DNA of 64,000 nt from assembly GCA_024305405.1 (NCBI GenBank), contig JAKNDB010000085.1:1116001-1180000 (forward strand), written 5' to 3'. This document shows, piece after piece, positions 36,150 through 51,100 of this stretch. Position numbers and translations under genes: made by a program. The number at the start of each line of letters is the position of its first letter. Positions within the stretch are counted from its first letter, which is position 1. This DNA comes from Dirofilaria immitis. Taxonomy: Eukaryota > Nematoda > Chromadorea > Rhabditida > Onchocercidae. The notes below the pieces were generated by a model. It did no database searches, was not told the origin of the DNA, and was given only the letters and a program-made list of their open reading frames with translations.

Positions 36150-36480
36150 TAACATTCTAAACATAAAATAATGAAATATATATTGATATATGCATTGATT
36201 ATATCTCTCTGATAGTGAAAATTTATCAGCAGATTAAATAAAAGATCGAACTGAAATATATTGATTAAAATTTTTTCTTATCTTTTTGATTTACATATTT
36301 TGAATATAAAATAATAAAATACATATTGATACATGCATTGATTAAATATCTCAGATATTAGGGATTTATCAGCGAATTAAGAGATCAGATTGATTAAAAT
36401 TTTTTCTTATCTTTTGATTTACATATTCTAAATATAAAATAATGAAACATATATTGATATATCTATTGATATGTAATATA
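36150..36480. repeat. Approximately 120-bp diverged repeat, three copies
   Basis: Three degenerate copies share TTGATTAAAATTTTTTCTTAT, TGATTTACATATT, AATATAAAATAATGAAA and ATATTGATA(T/C)ATGCATTGAT. Confidence 0.65.
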
Positions 36481-38099
36481 TAAATATACTGATTGTATTT
36501 CTCAACGAATGAATGATTTTAATTGACATTTTATAGTCTGTATCAGAAGAAATTCCTGTTGAACAATCAATGAATGTGATGAATCAAATATCCGAAATTG
36601 ATAATGTGTATGATTAAAAATTGAAACAACGATGAATCATTATTGTAGCTTCATAAATTGTTGTAAGGAATATTTGTAAAATAATTATCAAAAATATATA
36701 TAAATTAGTATCACATAACTAAATATTAAAAGAAGTAAATAATAAATAAATTTTTATATCATTTATCAATTAAGATATACATATGTTATCGATTAAAATT
36801 GATTGATTAATATTATAAATTTTTGCTGAATAATTTATTATGATTTTTATAATCATAATAAATAATAATAATAATTAATAGAATGGAATAGAATAATTTT
36901 CATTTAAATACATTTTCATCTATTAAATAAACGATTATTTAGATGCGAGAAAATGTCGCTTATTATTAAAATTCAATCATTATCTTTTGCTTTTTATGGA
37001 AATTTTTTTTCTATTTATCCAAAATCTCGAGAGTATAGTTGTTTATTCATTTTTTTCTCTCTCTCTCTCATTTTACTTTCATCCTATTTTTCAATTGTAC
37101 TTCTTTAATTCTTTTGAAAATAAATTTTTTTTTTATTACAAAAGAAATTTTCATAGAATATTTGATGAAATATAATTTAAAATTGATCAAATTAAAAATA
37201 AAAAAAAATTTTTTTCTCTTAAAAATAGTAAATAATATTTAAAAAAAAAAAAAGAGCGTTTAAACTACTTTAAATCACTTCAAACGTTGTTCGTTTTTCC
37301 TTTTTATTTTTTTTCTTCTAAATCGATTAGATAAATTTAAAATTCGAAGAGAATATAATAAATTCGATTTGAAATGAAAAGTCATTTTTATAAAATGTCA
37401 TTTTATGAATAAAATACAAAATTATAATTTAAAATAAAAAAAAATTTTAGACATTTTTATTTACCTAAAAAATATTTATTTATTTATTTTTGATATTTCA
37501 ATTATCTTTTCTTTGATTAATTTGAAATAAAAAAATTTTTTTTATAAATAAATTTTGCAAATATTTGCAATAAATAATTTTAAATAATAATTTTGCTTTT
37601 TGTTTTCCTTTTGATAACAATTATTTTAACATCACTTATTGATAAATTTTTAGTGATAATATTAAATTGAAATACTATTTACTAATCGATATGAAAGAAT
37701 AGCGAATGATAAGTTTATTAATTTCAATCAAATTATCAATTATTTAATTATTTATTTTTTTTTTTAAAAACACAAGCAAAATTTTTCGATTAATTTTTTT
37801 ATTTTTTCAAACAAAAATATTATCAAATAAAAATTTGAAATATTCAATTAGTTGGATAAATCGATATAAAATTAATTATTAAATCGATTTAAAAAAAAAA
37901 TTAAAATTTTTAGCAACAAACATATTTCTATTTATAATATGCAATTTTATAGAAATTTGAAAAATATTTCATCAAACATTTGATTTTTTCGACATTTTAA
38001 TAATTTTAATTTTATGATATACCTGAAATGGATTGTTTTTAAAACTAAAAATATTTTTTGAAATTATACGAAATTTTTTAAAAATTTCGATACATCTAA

Positions 38100-38370
38100 G
38101 ATAAATTATTGCTGAAATAAATTACTAAAAATATATAATTAATTTTTACGCATTTCTATTATTAATTACTGTATATTTTGATAACTTATTTTTTGACTTA
38201 TTTCTATTACTAATTATTATATATTTCGATAATAATTTCTTATTATTTATTTCTATTTTTAATTATCGTATATTTCAATAAATAATTTATTTCTATTACT
38301 AATTACTGTACATTTCTATAATTAATTTTTACGCATTTCTATTATTAATTACTGTATATTTCGTTAATAG
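38100..38370. repeat. Diverged short tandem repeat
   Basis: Several copies of a unit like ATTTCTATTATTAATTACTG followed by TATATTTCGATAA, with some carrying AATTTTTACGC. Confidence 0.65.
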
Positions 38371-39394
38371 TAAATGATTTAAAAAAAAAAAGAATTATTC
38401 CAACAATGCTTTATTATCATATCAATTCTAAAATATGTATTTATTAGAACAGTTTGAAATGAAAAAAGAAATAAAATTTCATTAATTCATAATTTTTGCT
38501 AAATTTCAAATATAAAATAAATAAAAAAAAGCTTTAAAAAAAGGATATATTCTTTTTTTCAAAGCGATTAATTAATTTGTTTAATAATTTACTTTGTTTT
38601 ATTTAATCTTTTCTCTTTCATTAAAAAGTAAACATAAAATTTTGTCGAAAAAAATAAATAAATAAATTTCGAAATTATCCAAAACTATTAGAGCGAAAAA
38701 AAAAAGAAAAAACTATCAGAAGCCAAAATTATACTTCTCTTTTTTTTTGAAAAGGTAACTATTAGAAAAAGACGATGAAGAGAAATAAAAAATTGCTCAT
38801 TGATTGTTAAATTGATCACTTAGACAAATTTCATTCAAATCAACAATTTAAAAAAAAAAAAGCAAAAAGCAAAATGAGCTTTTCAATAAAAAAAAAAAAA
38901 ACCTGATCATAAAAATGAAGCAAACGAATATATATATACATATGTATTTTGTAGTGATTACTTTTAGGTATTATTTGCAATTGAAATGTTCAATTATTTT
39001 ATCGTAAAATACGAAATGACAATTTCTTTTGTCAATTTACGATTAAATATTTTTCATTTTAATATCACTTCTACTGATGATGATTATGATAATGATTATT
39101 TTTGGCTATTTTTTTATTTAACAAATCTTTTCAAATTTTCGAAATAAATTATATTATTGAAAGTAAATGAAATTTTTTTATAAGAAAAATATATGCGAAA
39201 AACAAAATAAATATATTTGAAAAAGACAGAAAAATTATATCAAAATATTTTATAATTATAGCTTAAACAAAATTTTAATAAAACTTATTTTCTTTAAATT
39301 TAATTTAATTCTATCAATTAATAGAAATTATAATTTAGCTTATTTCCTTAAATACATATACAGTATTTTAAATTATAAGTTATTCAATTCTTTA

Positions 39395-39660
39395 CAAATA
39401 TTTTAATTATTGCATTTCCAAAATAAACAATGAATAAATTAGTAGATATGATATTTTTAATGGAAAAAAGAATCATAAAGATTTAATTAACAATTGAATT
39501 TAAATACTAATAATTAATATTTAATTTTTTATACATATTTTTATTATTGTATTTCCAAAGCAAACAATGAATAAATTAATAGATATGATATTTTTAATGG
39601 AAAAAAGGAATCATAAAGATTTAATGAATAATTGAATTTAAATACTAATAATTAAATAAT
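39395..39660. repeat. Direct duplication of about 136 bp
   Basis: Two copies share AACAATGAATAAATTA, GATATGATATTTTTAATGG, AATCATAAAGATTTAAT and TGAATTTAAATACTAATAA. Confidence 0.85.
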
Positions 39661-39949
39661 TAATTAATATACTTATTATAATTATTACAAAAATAAACTA
39701 TGGAAAATGAATTATATAAAATTCTGCTAAAAATCAATAATTTACATTTTTAATTAATTATATGATAGTTATATATTATTACGATAAATTTATATCAAAA
39801 GAATATACAACCTGATATTACATTTAATTATTGCATATCTATACGATAGAGATATCATACCTTTAATAATTAAAAATTTATTTACAATTAATCAAAAATA
39901 GGATTATTTATCGAAAAAATTTCGTAATATAATAATTTAATAAAACTTG

Positions 39950-40225
39950 ATTTTTTAAATTCAATTTAATAACTTAATTGAAGAATTGAATTTGGTAAAA
40001 TTTAATGAATGGATTGAAATTGATTGAAATTGATAACTGATTGAATTAAATTTAATAGAATCTGATGACTGAATTAAATTTAATGACTTAATTGGAGTGA
40101 AATCTAACGGTTGAATTGGTTATAATCAAACCTGATAACTGAACTAAATTAAATGAAATATGTTGATTGAATTAGGTTTAATGAAATTTGATGTTGAAAT
40201 AAATTTAATAAGACCTGGATAATCG
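39950..40225. repeat. Degenerate repeats of a GAATTAAATTTAATGA-like unit
   Basis: Repeated variants of TGATAACTGAATTAAATTTA with spacing of about 30-40 nt. Every copy has mutations. Confidence 0.55.
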
Positions 40226-40779
40226 AATTAAATTTTTTTCAGGACATATTCATTCGAATCATATTTGATAAAACGAAAAAATGATTAATAGACAGTCGAT
40301 AAATTTTAAACGATGTTTTGACGCAACATAAGAATTACTTATCACATATCAATCGATATTATGGAATTATAGAAGAAACAACAAAACAAATTTTATTTAA
40401 TCAAAACTTTCAATTTCTATTTTTGATATCACATCGTCGAGAATCATGCTTTATAAAACGATAAGCAAATCTTTATTAGATAGTAACACTTTCGATATGC
40501 AGTAAAAGATAAGAATGAGAAGTGATAAATGTTATAGAAAAGTTTTAATCTAATATAAATATGCTTTTTAAAAAACAAAAAATAATAAAACTAAATTAAT
40601 GGAAGAGAAAAGAAAGGAATGTTATTAATTTATTAAAAAAATTATTTAAATAAATGTCATAAATTATTGCTAAGTTTTATCGCTTAATAAGTTTTATATT
40701 AAGTGATTAAAAATAAAAAAGGTTTGTTTGTTACTAAATTAATACAAATAAATTTAATTTTTTTGCAGCATAATTAAAA

Positions 40780-41065
40780 TTAATCAAAATATATTTCACG
40801 AATAATGTTATTAATTTCTGATTAAATATCAATTTATGATAATGATAAAGGAAAGACTGATAATATTCATAAAATTAACAAATAAAAATATATTTCACGA
40901 ATAATGTTATTAATTTCTGATTAAATATCAATTTATGATAATGATAAAGGAAAGACTGATAACAAAAGAGAAAGATTAAAAATTATGCATAAAATTAATA
41001 AATAAAAATATGCTTCACGAATAATGTTATTAATTACTGATTAAATATTAATTTATGATAATGAT
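40780..41065. repeat. Three-copy repeat of about 95-115 bp
   Basis: Three copies share TTCACGAATAATGTTATTAA, CTGATTAAATATCAATTTATGA and AAGGAAAGACTGATAA. Spacing varies through small insertions. Confidence 0.85.
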
Positions 41066-42824
41066 TAATATTATTTTCAATCGTTCTTTTTTCTCTTTTT
41101 CCTTTTTTAGTATTATTTTTTTCTTGCATTTTTAATTTGATTATGCTTTCTCACGATTGTCAAACATATTTAAATAGCATTTATATGACATTTAAATTTT
41201 ATTGCTAAAATTTTGAACACTCAAAAATCATATATTCTCGAGAAAAAAAACTAATAATAATAGTAGTCCATTTAAATATTGTCATAAAAATAAATTGAAT
41301 TAATCGTAAAGATTTATTTCAATCTATTTTCATACATTACTGTTATAACATCTAATCAAAATACAAAAATTCAGGCATGTCAAGATATGAATTTTATGGA
41401 ATGAAATATGTTCGAATATTGAATCAACATTTTAGCAAATGAACTTATAATTTTATCAATATCGATTTGATAAATTTTATCAAATGTGCAATAAAAAAAT
41501 TTTCTACTGATAATAACAGCTTAATTTTATTTGATTACTCGAGTGTTAATCAAAAGTTCATTTGGAATGAAATTTATAATTCTATTATTCTACTTAATCT
41601 ATTCATCCATTATATAATTAATCATTGAAATTATTTTTTCTTAATTAATCTAATCAATAATTGGTTTCAATGATTTAATCAATAAATGAAATAAGATAGA
41701 TATCATGAATGATGAATGAAATAGAAAATAAAAAAAAAAACAAAATCATCATCAAAGAAACTGGATTTCATATTAATGATAATTGACTAATTGGATTGAT
41801 ATGATAGAAATTAGAAAATAATTAATAAGTATTCCATATGAGATTTTAAAATTACGATTATATTAAATATAAAATCTAATTATTTATTGAAATTTGCATA
41901 ATCAATTTTTTAATTTAATTATATGAAGTCTTATAAAGTGTACATTATTGTCTATAAATTTTATAACTAATAATGGTATGTAATTAAAATTAGAATTGAT
42001 TAAACAAATTTGAAATGAAATTAAATTATCGTATTTTTTCATTAAATAGAAAGAGAAAGGAAAAAGAGTAAAAATTAAAATTTCAATAAGATTCTTTTTT
42101 TTCTAAAAAATGTCATAACTCTTTAATTTGAATAATTTTAATTTAAAAACAAAAATAAATAAAAATTTCTAAAAAAATGAGCTAAATTTTTTTGCTTTTT
42201 TTGTTTTGTTTTTTGAATAATATCAGAGAGAAGAAGGAATTTCTCGTACAAACAAAATAAAAAAAAAAAAGCGAAAGCCTAAATAAATTTCATTTCATTT
42301 TAATTCGATAAATTCACATTAAATTATATGATAGTATGATATATTGGATAGTATTAATACAAGGTTAACATTAACACAGTATCTATGTCCTTGAATTTAC
42401 GATGATAAAAATTTTACATCTTTCTTCCTTTCTTCCTTTTTTTTTTTTTTTTCATTAAAAATAAAATTTGAAAAACAACAACAACAAAAACAATTTCGAT
42501 GACATTGTTGTCTATAAATTTTATAATTAATAATAATATATAGTAAAATTATTAAGCAAGCATTCATATAAATACATAAATATTATTTAATAATTAATTT
42601 AATTATGCTATTTAGGTATACCATTTATATATGATAAATAAGAAAGGTAAAGTTTGTATATCTTTTTTGAATGACAAAAAAAATTTGAATGAAATTAATA
42701 AATTCCATTTTTTTATTCTTTTTCCTTTTCTTAATTTAATTTCGAAACATTTTAATTAAAAAAAATTTTTGATAATTTTTGAAAATTTCGTTATAAAAGT
42801 ATTAAAAAGCAAATAATTTAATTA

Positions 42825-42985
42825 TTATTTTTTTGGAATAATTTAATTTCTTTATTGAAGTAATTTAATTTCCTTTTTTGAAATAATTTAATTTCTTTTT
42901 TGAAGTAATTTAATTTCTTTTTGAAATAATTTAATTTCTTTTTTGGAATAATTTAATTTCCTTTTTTGGAATATTAATTTATTTT
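42825..42985. repeat. About 22-bp repeat of AATAATTTAATTTC(T)n
   Basis: Seven or so copies of G(A/G)A(A/G)TAATTTAATTTC followed by five to six T. Confidence 0.85.
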
Positions 42986-43199
42986 TTTTAAAATTTTTAA
43001 GATAATAACAATAATTCAATTTTTTTGTTCATTTATATTATTTTTTATTACCTTTCTACAATAATATTTTATTTAATCGTCTCCTTTTTTAGCTTTGTAA
43101 CTTTTAAGAAACTATGACAATTTTCAATATAAACAAAAATAATATATAATTTCAAAATAATCTAATGGAAAATATGTAGGAAGGAAACTTCGTGGTATT

Positions 43200-43700
43200 G
43201 CAATTTTTTCAATAATAAATTTGAAATATCGAAATTACTCAAATAAAATTCATTTCTATATGATAGCTATAATTCAAGAATTGCAATATGATATATGTAT
43301 AATTTGAGGGCTATAACAATTGGATTCACTAATTTCAAATAAATTGATATTCTAATTTAATATAGGAAGTAATTTTTTGACATCATCAGAAAAATAATCT
43401 AATGCAGTGTTAGATGAGAAAGATTCGAATAATAAATTTGAAATATCGAATTACTGGAATAATTCGTTAGTATATAATATTTATAATTCAAGAAGCTAAT
43501 ACAACACCAAAATCTTTAATGTGTTAATTTCTGATAATACAATTTTAAAATTATCTTTAGCATAGATTTAGAATTATATAACATTACAAATCTAATATGA
43601 CATAAAAATTAGTCTCTCGACATTAGAAATCTTTTACAAATAATAAATTTAAAATCGAATTACTAAAATAATTATTAATTATGCAGTCTTAATTCGAAAA
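43200..43700. repeat. Diverged duplication of about 215 bp
   Basis: AATAATAAATTTGAAATATCG and nearby ATTCAAGAA segments recur at about 43210, 43427 and (weakly) 43638. Confidence 0.5.
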
Positions 43701-44429
43701 TCCACAAGAATACATAATTTTTGGCTTCAGTATGAAATTATACCTTAAATATGATATCCAAATGTTAAGCTAATTTTGATAATATAAATTTTAAAAATCA
43801 AAATATCTTCGATAATTGTAGGTTACTTTAATATTATCAAAATTAAATGTCTTCAAATAGCTTCAATGTAAACTTTTATTTATACAGTAATACAATTTCA
43901 AGATAAGTTTTAGGTTATACTGATTAAAAAATTATTTATTTAAACCTTATATCATACTAAATTGAAAGCTTGCATTATCACTAAGTTATATTATAGTAAA
44001 AACTTGCTAAATTTTAGCCATGTTGAATCGAGAAATTGAAGTTATATTAGACAAAAACTTTCTGAATCTTAGTTATACTTGATCATGCTGATTTATTACA
44101 AACTATGCATGTTAATTTGTATATTAACAATGTATAAGTAAATCTTAAATGATAAATTTTGATAATTTAGTTTGCTCATATTTTTGCAACTTCAACTTAT
44201 GATGAATTAAATTCTGATAACTGTTATCAAGCTATTTATATCTCTTATCATTTCTACAAGCATGAAAATTAAGTGATAAAATTTTGATTAATAGCATCGG
44301 TTTTTTTTTTTAAATTTAAGAATCTGAAAATTATTATTCTAAAAGACTAATTGTCCTTTATTCTAAAAGTTATTGTAAAAAAATCCTAAACGATACTTTA
44401 TGAGAATGTTGAAATCATATAATGATTAT

Positions 44430-44560
44430 TGATATGCATTCGCAAGTTATTATCATGATAAAATATATGTTAGCAAGATTATTTAGAAGCTATCTTTGTT
44501 GTTCCGTTCGCAAGCTATTATCTTGATGAAATATATGTTAGTAAGATTATTTAAAAAAAT
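44430..44560. repeat. Direct duplication of about 66 bp
   Basis: Two copies share TTCGCAAG(T/C)TATTATC, TGAT(A/G)AAATATATGTTAG and AAGATTATTTA. Confidence 0.8.
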
Positions 44561-45504
44561 ATCTCTTAATATTCTATCATTTCAAATCATCTCAACATTT
44601 GAATGATAAATGCAAAAATAAATAAAATATTGAAATTATTTTTTTCGAAGCAAAATTTTTTATCATTTTATCATATCACATTATTATCTCAAATAGCAAT
44701 GTGATTATTTTGATAAAATAGAAAAACAATCGATTGAAAATATAAATTTATCAGAAGAATTTTAAACGCTTGTTCAAACATTATCATTACATTATTCGTA
44801 TATTATCAGTATATTATCATTTATATTATTCATAAACATATTGTTAACATATCAACAAACTTTTCAAATTATAATTTTAATACTTTTGGAATTTAACAAT
44901 AAGAATGAATTTCAAAATTAATCTACCAAATAGCTTAATTTTAGTAATTTAAAAAATGAACCTTAAGTATCATGAATAGTTAAATAAAATAATACTACGA
45001 ATAATATTCGTTATATTATCGCTATAATAATTGTTATACATTTCATTATCGCAACATTATTATTACTAGAATATATTAATATTATTACGGAAATAATCGT
45101 TATAAGTAATTAATATTGCCACTAATAATAATTGTCGAAATGATTAATGTTGCTATAATGATGGTTAAGGTAATTGATAATGTTACTGCAATGATTATTA
45201 TAATCATTATCAACCTATTATTAACAATCTGTTTTTTTGTTTATAATAAATAACATTTATTTGTATTTTAATAAGTTTTTTTTTGTTAAATATCCATTTC
45301 AATCTTTTTTTTAATTGAAAATTCGAAAGAATAGCAAGTTTAATTAAGAATATTTTGAAAAATTTATTCAAAAATAAGCATAATTAACAATATTATTTAT
45401 TTATAGAAATTGATAAATAATAATAAAAATAATTTTTCTTTTTCTTGCATATAACGACTTTTATTGATCATATATATATATATCATTATTATTTGTAATA
45501 ATAA

Positions 45505-46050
45505 TTGATCTCATATTACTCATTGTGATAATTCATCTGATCTTATGTTACTCATTGTGATAATTCATCTCACCTTGTATTACTCACTGTGATATTTTTG
45601 ATGATAATGCAATCTAACCTTATATTACTCACCATGATAATCTATCTGACCTTATATTACTCATTGTGATAATTTACTCTGATCTTATATTGCTCACTAT
45701 GATAATTCATCTGATCTTATATTACTGATTGTGATAATTCTTCTGATCTTATATTACTGTAATAATTCATCTGACCTTATATTACTCACTGCGATAATCC
45801 ATTGAACTTATATTACTCACTGTGATATTTTTGATGATAATCCAATCTAACCTTATATTACTCACCATGATAATCTATCTGACCTTATATTACTCATTGT
45901 GATAATCCATCTGATCTTATATTACTCATTGTGATAATTTACTCTGATCTTATATTGCTCACTATGATAATTCATCTGATCTTATATTACTGATTATGAT
46001 AATTCATCTGATCTTATATTACTCATTACTGTGATAATCTATCCTATCTT
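45505..46050. repeat. 31-bp minisatellite with a 233-bp higher-order period
   Basis: About 17 monomers of roughly 31 nt, GTGATAATTCATCTGATCTT followed by ATATTACTCATT. A block that includes AATCTAACCT and the rarer ATATTGCTCACTATG variant recurs 233 nt later (45611 and 45844). Confidence 0.9.
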
Positions 46051-47769
46051 ATATTATTAAAAAGCTAATCGATTAACAATAAAAATTTTCAGAAAATAAA
46101 ATTATAAAATATTATCTAAATTTTTAATTAATCAATTATAAAAATATATACATATATATATATGAGAAATTTTTTCTTTTATCAATTCTCAAAAGAAAAG
46201 TATAAAAGTTTTTATCAAATATCACGAACAAAAGAAAAATATAAAAGTGAAAAAGTTAAAAATTATTGACATAATCTTTTTCATTTGATGTAAATATTTG
46301 AATGAAAAAATGTTTTAATTCAAATAATATTTAGGCCATTATAAAATTGGTACAGTTATTCACATTTTTGGGAATATAAATAAATTTAATCGGTTTTTAA
46401 ATAAATTCTTATAGGACAAATAACAAATGAAATGATAGTAATTTTCCATATGATAGTTTTCAATATCGTTTATATGTATAATTTGAAAATTTCATCCAAC
46501 TAAATTATCATATATTTATATGTAAATTTTTCATTTAACCAATATATTTTGTATTAATATAATTTTATTTTACCTTTTTCTTTTTTCTTTTATCAATCAA
46601 TTATCATTTATTAATTAAAACTGTGATGTACAAAAAAAAATAATTTTTCCTTTTTCCAAATTATTATTTAATTTGTAATAAATTGAAGAAAAAAGAAAAA
46701 TGCTAAACAATTTATGATTATTTGATAAGCATCTTTAAAATTATTTATTGATCAAAGGTTCAAATTTTTTTAACACCTATCATTTATCACTTATAATTTA
46801 ATAATACTTATAATCAACTTCTAATTTTTAATTATAATCACTTATAATCTTTTAATGGTAATCAATTTGTCACTTATAATTTAATGATATTTATTTAATT
46901 TATAATTTTGAAATTTTAATGATAAAAATTTTTTCGCTTCAATTATCACAGAAGCATCGATAAACAATGATAATGATAAAAATATCAGTAATTATAAGCT
47001 ATAATTTGAAATAATTGATTTCAGTAAATTTAAATATCCTTGTAATTCTTATAAAATAAACAAAAGAATTAATTGATCAAAGTACAGCAATATTTAATAT
47101 AGAATTAAATTTTGCTAGTCTTGGATGATGCTCTTTATTCATCTCGAGATTGATCTAGGGTGAAATGAAAAATTTCATATCAATTAATTAAAATATATTT
47201 TAACTCTTCCATCGTTAAGATTTAAAAAAAAATTTTACAAAATTAGGTGAATATCAAAATTGACAAATAGCAATATTTTTTTTTTTGTGAAATTTTTGTT
47301 ATCATTATCACAATGCAATTATTATAACTAATTGATGAATAACAATTGATATATCCAATGATAATGATATAATCGAAAACATGAAAGAATATCATTTCTT
47401 ATCATTATCATAACTATAATATAATTATCACGTGGCATTATATATCTAATTTGGTGGTGATAATAAATCTCTAAGCAATAATCATGCAGTAATTTAAGAA
47501 ATTAATTACTTAATTATTTAGCTTAATTTATTAATATAATAAAAGTCAATTTGCTGTTATGTAAATGAGATAAAAAAAAGAAAAGAAATACAAATAGAAA
47601 TTATACGAAAAAAAATTATTTGATCATCGATTTTCTTGAAATAACATAATTCGAATTAAACGGATAAAATTAATTTAATAAAAATTTTAAAATAAATAAA
47701 ATCACTCCTTCCCTAAAATTAGCTAATAATCAAATATAAAAATTTTATCAAAATATATATATGTATATA

Positions 47770-48115
47770 AATAATCAAATAATGTTTTAATCAAGTATCG
47801 AAGTATATGTATATATCAATATGATTAATCAAATAATGTTTTAATCAAGTATCAAAGTATATGTATAAATATGATTAATCAAATAATGTTTTAATCAAGT
47901 ATCGAAGTATATGTATATATCAATATGATTAATCAAATAATGTTTTAATCAAGTATCAAAGTATATGTATAAATATGATTAATCAAATAATGTTTTAATC
48001 AAGTATCAAAGTATATGTATATATAAATATGATTAATTAAATAATGTTTTAATCAAGTATCAAAGTATATGTATATATAAATATGATTAATCAAATAATG
48101 TTTTAATCAAATATA
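47770..48115. repeat. 54/50-bp minisatellite
   Basis: Seven copies of AATGTTTTAATCAAGTATC at 47781, 47835, 47885, 47939, 47989, 48043 and 48097. The spacings 54, 50, 54, 50, 54, 54 come from presence or absence of four bases in the TATATA segment. Confidence 0.93.
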
Positions 48116-51100
48116 TCATCAATTTATTAAAATACAAACTATAGAATTATTTGAAATTAAATAATACAAATCGATAACAAATAAATTAATTATTCGGATG
48201 GAAAAAAAAACAATATATCTACAAACTGATAATATAATTTTTAGTCAAACAAAATAGAGAAAAGGTGAAATAATGCAAATATTTTATAATTTATTATGCT
48301 TATTGAAATGCATTAAAAAATAATTCGATTTTTAAATTCCAATTAAAACTAATATAGTCAAATTCATATACATACATATGCAAAATTTTCATTAACAATC
48401 CACTTTTTGGTATAACTTTTGTAAAAATTTCATCTAAATCAAATATACGAATTAAATTAATCAAATTTCAGGTTTAGCAAAACAAAAAAAATTAAGTAAA
48501 TCACTTTTTCTTTTCCAATATTATCATTTAATATATTAATAAAAATTAAAAAAATTAATTATACTTTTTTTTAGAAATTATTTTTGGGATTAATTCAAAA
48601 GTTTTGATTAATCGATAATGGACGAAATAAAAAATAGAAATAAATGAAAAATTTAGGATCGAATTTTAAATGAAAATAAATGGAATAATAAAAGGAATTT
48701 TTGTTTAATCTTTGTTCTTATCAAATTTTTCATCGAAAAATTTGAATAAAATTTTAAGAAATTTAATTTAATTTTATTTCATCTAATTTTATATCCTTTT
48801 GTTGATTTTATATAATTTGATTATTTCGATAAAAAAAAAAATTCAATTCCTAAAGCTTCCGATTTTTCGTTAATATCATTATGTAAAATTTCAATGAATA
48901 TAATCTAAGACAGATGGCGAAGGAATGAAAAGAAAAAAAAAGGATGGATTATAAAATTTGATGGAATAATTAAGTTAAATAGGACAAGACGTTAAGAAGA
49001 AATGAGAATTTAAAAAGTATAGAGATTGATTCAACGTATTTACGTCAAAAAATTAATTCAACGTATTTACGTCGAATTTTTTTCAATTTTTGTTTTCTTT
49101 TTAGAATTATTTTATCAATTCTATCGATTTAATTTTGCTGAAATTAAATTATCACTTCAAATCAAATAATTACTATCATTTAGTTTAATTGAATTAATTT
49201 ATATTCGATACAGCATACTATAATACAATCTTATTTCAATCATATTTTCGATATAAATTTTTAAGTTTTTTGTTCATGAAAAATTCGTCTAATTATAACA
49301 TTGATAATTTACAAGTAATGAATGATTTAGGATAAATGCTTATCAGTAAAATATTTTATCATAATTAAAATGATACTACATATATTGTATTCTTTTGCAA
49401 ATTTATCAAATTTAATTTATTTATCGAATCATTCATGTAATTGATAATTCTTTTATGCTTCGTTAAATTTAAATATTAGAAAAAATCAAAGATCCTAAAA
49501 AGAATAAACAATAATGGTAATAATAAGAGAAAGGGAGAATATGATAAAGTTGTCCAAATCACTTCGTTATTATTATTATTATTGTATCGCAATCAATTTT
49601 TTTTTCCCTATCACAGATGCACTTTTGATATGAGAGCGAAAGATAAATAACAATCGGATCCTATCAAAAGAAATCAGTCATAATAAATGAAACTTATTTT
49701 TGTTAAGAATCTGTTAAATTGTTTAAATCTTTTAGTTTTTATTTTATAAGATTTTAAAAAATCAAATTCTAATACTGTTATCATAAGTCTGATTTATTTA
49801 TTAAAATTTCATGCGAGCAAATATTGCTATTTCATTTCAAATAATATTAATAAATTAAATTGTACAATGATAAAATTTTAATTTAATTAAAAATAAAATA
49901 ATTTGAGCTAAATGTAGGAGTTTAATTAATGAAAAATACAAAAAAAAAAATGAAATTTTAAAAAGGTCAAAAGGAATGAAATTTATTATGATCATATTTT
50001 GATTATAATTTATGAATAACAATTAAAAAGAAATGATAATTGTTGATACTATTGTTTGCACGCATGAAATGTTCTAATTAATGATTAATTAATAAAATTT
50101 TCATCCTTAATTTCTAGTAAAAAACTAATTACAATTAATTAATCGGCAATATTTGCAGTTAAAATTAAATTTTGATATTCTAAAGGAGTAATTTATTCCT
50201 TTCTATTTTAATTTAATTCCATTGAAATCAATTATGATTAGTTATTGAATTAATTGGTTGATAATATTTATTCCATTCATATTTTTATACTTAATTATTT
50301 CAGTAATAGTTTAATAAATATTAGTATAAAAAATATAAAAATAAAAAATTTCCGATAATCGAATAAAATGATGATATATATTTCTATGTAATTGCATATT
50401 AATTCTATTTGTTCTTTAATGTCTTTAAATAATATTGAATTTTATATCGTTAATTATAATTACTGAACGGTGTGAAAGCTCTATTATATTAATTGAAACT
50501 AAATATGAGAACAAAATCAATATTGTCAATAATTATCATATCTCTAAAAAGACAAAAAAAATGCCAAAGTTGTTATCACTGAGCGATAAATTATTGTAGT
50601 ATCAGAAGTTTTTGCTAAATGAACCAATTGAATATAAAAAAAAAAAAAATCATAATTGAAATGCTCGATCATGATTGAAATATCTGACTTAATTGAATTG
50701 CTTATTTTGAGCAAGATGTTTCATATTCTCATTATTTCTAGATAGCAGATAGTATCTTCAAGCCGATCAATGATATACAATATGAGAGCAAATTCGAGAA
50801 TAAAATCAACACTAATTGGAGAATCAAAATTGCTAATCCTAGATAAAAAAATATTACGTAAAAGTTTCATAATTTATCTTTATCTTTATACTTTGCTACC
50901 CTCTCCTAAATATCCCTGGCATCTACATATTCAGGACAAGTTTTGCTCTTTTAAATGTTGTTGTTAAATATCAACTGAACAATATACATACATGTTTATT
51001 AATCCTAATCACTCATTCATTAATCCTGATCGCTTATGAATTATATTTGATTTATAAAGTAGACTTCCCTTCTGATCTGAATAATAAGGTAATTAAATTG

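Noticed and set aside
36987..37242. Overlapping plus-strand Phe/Leu/Ser-rich ORFs
   Set aside because: Products of poly-T and CTCTCT tracts.
50770..50967. Plus-strand 65-codon ORF ending in CCC
   Set aside because: No conserved pattern; the GC-richer tail is short and isolated.
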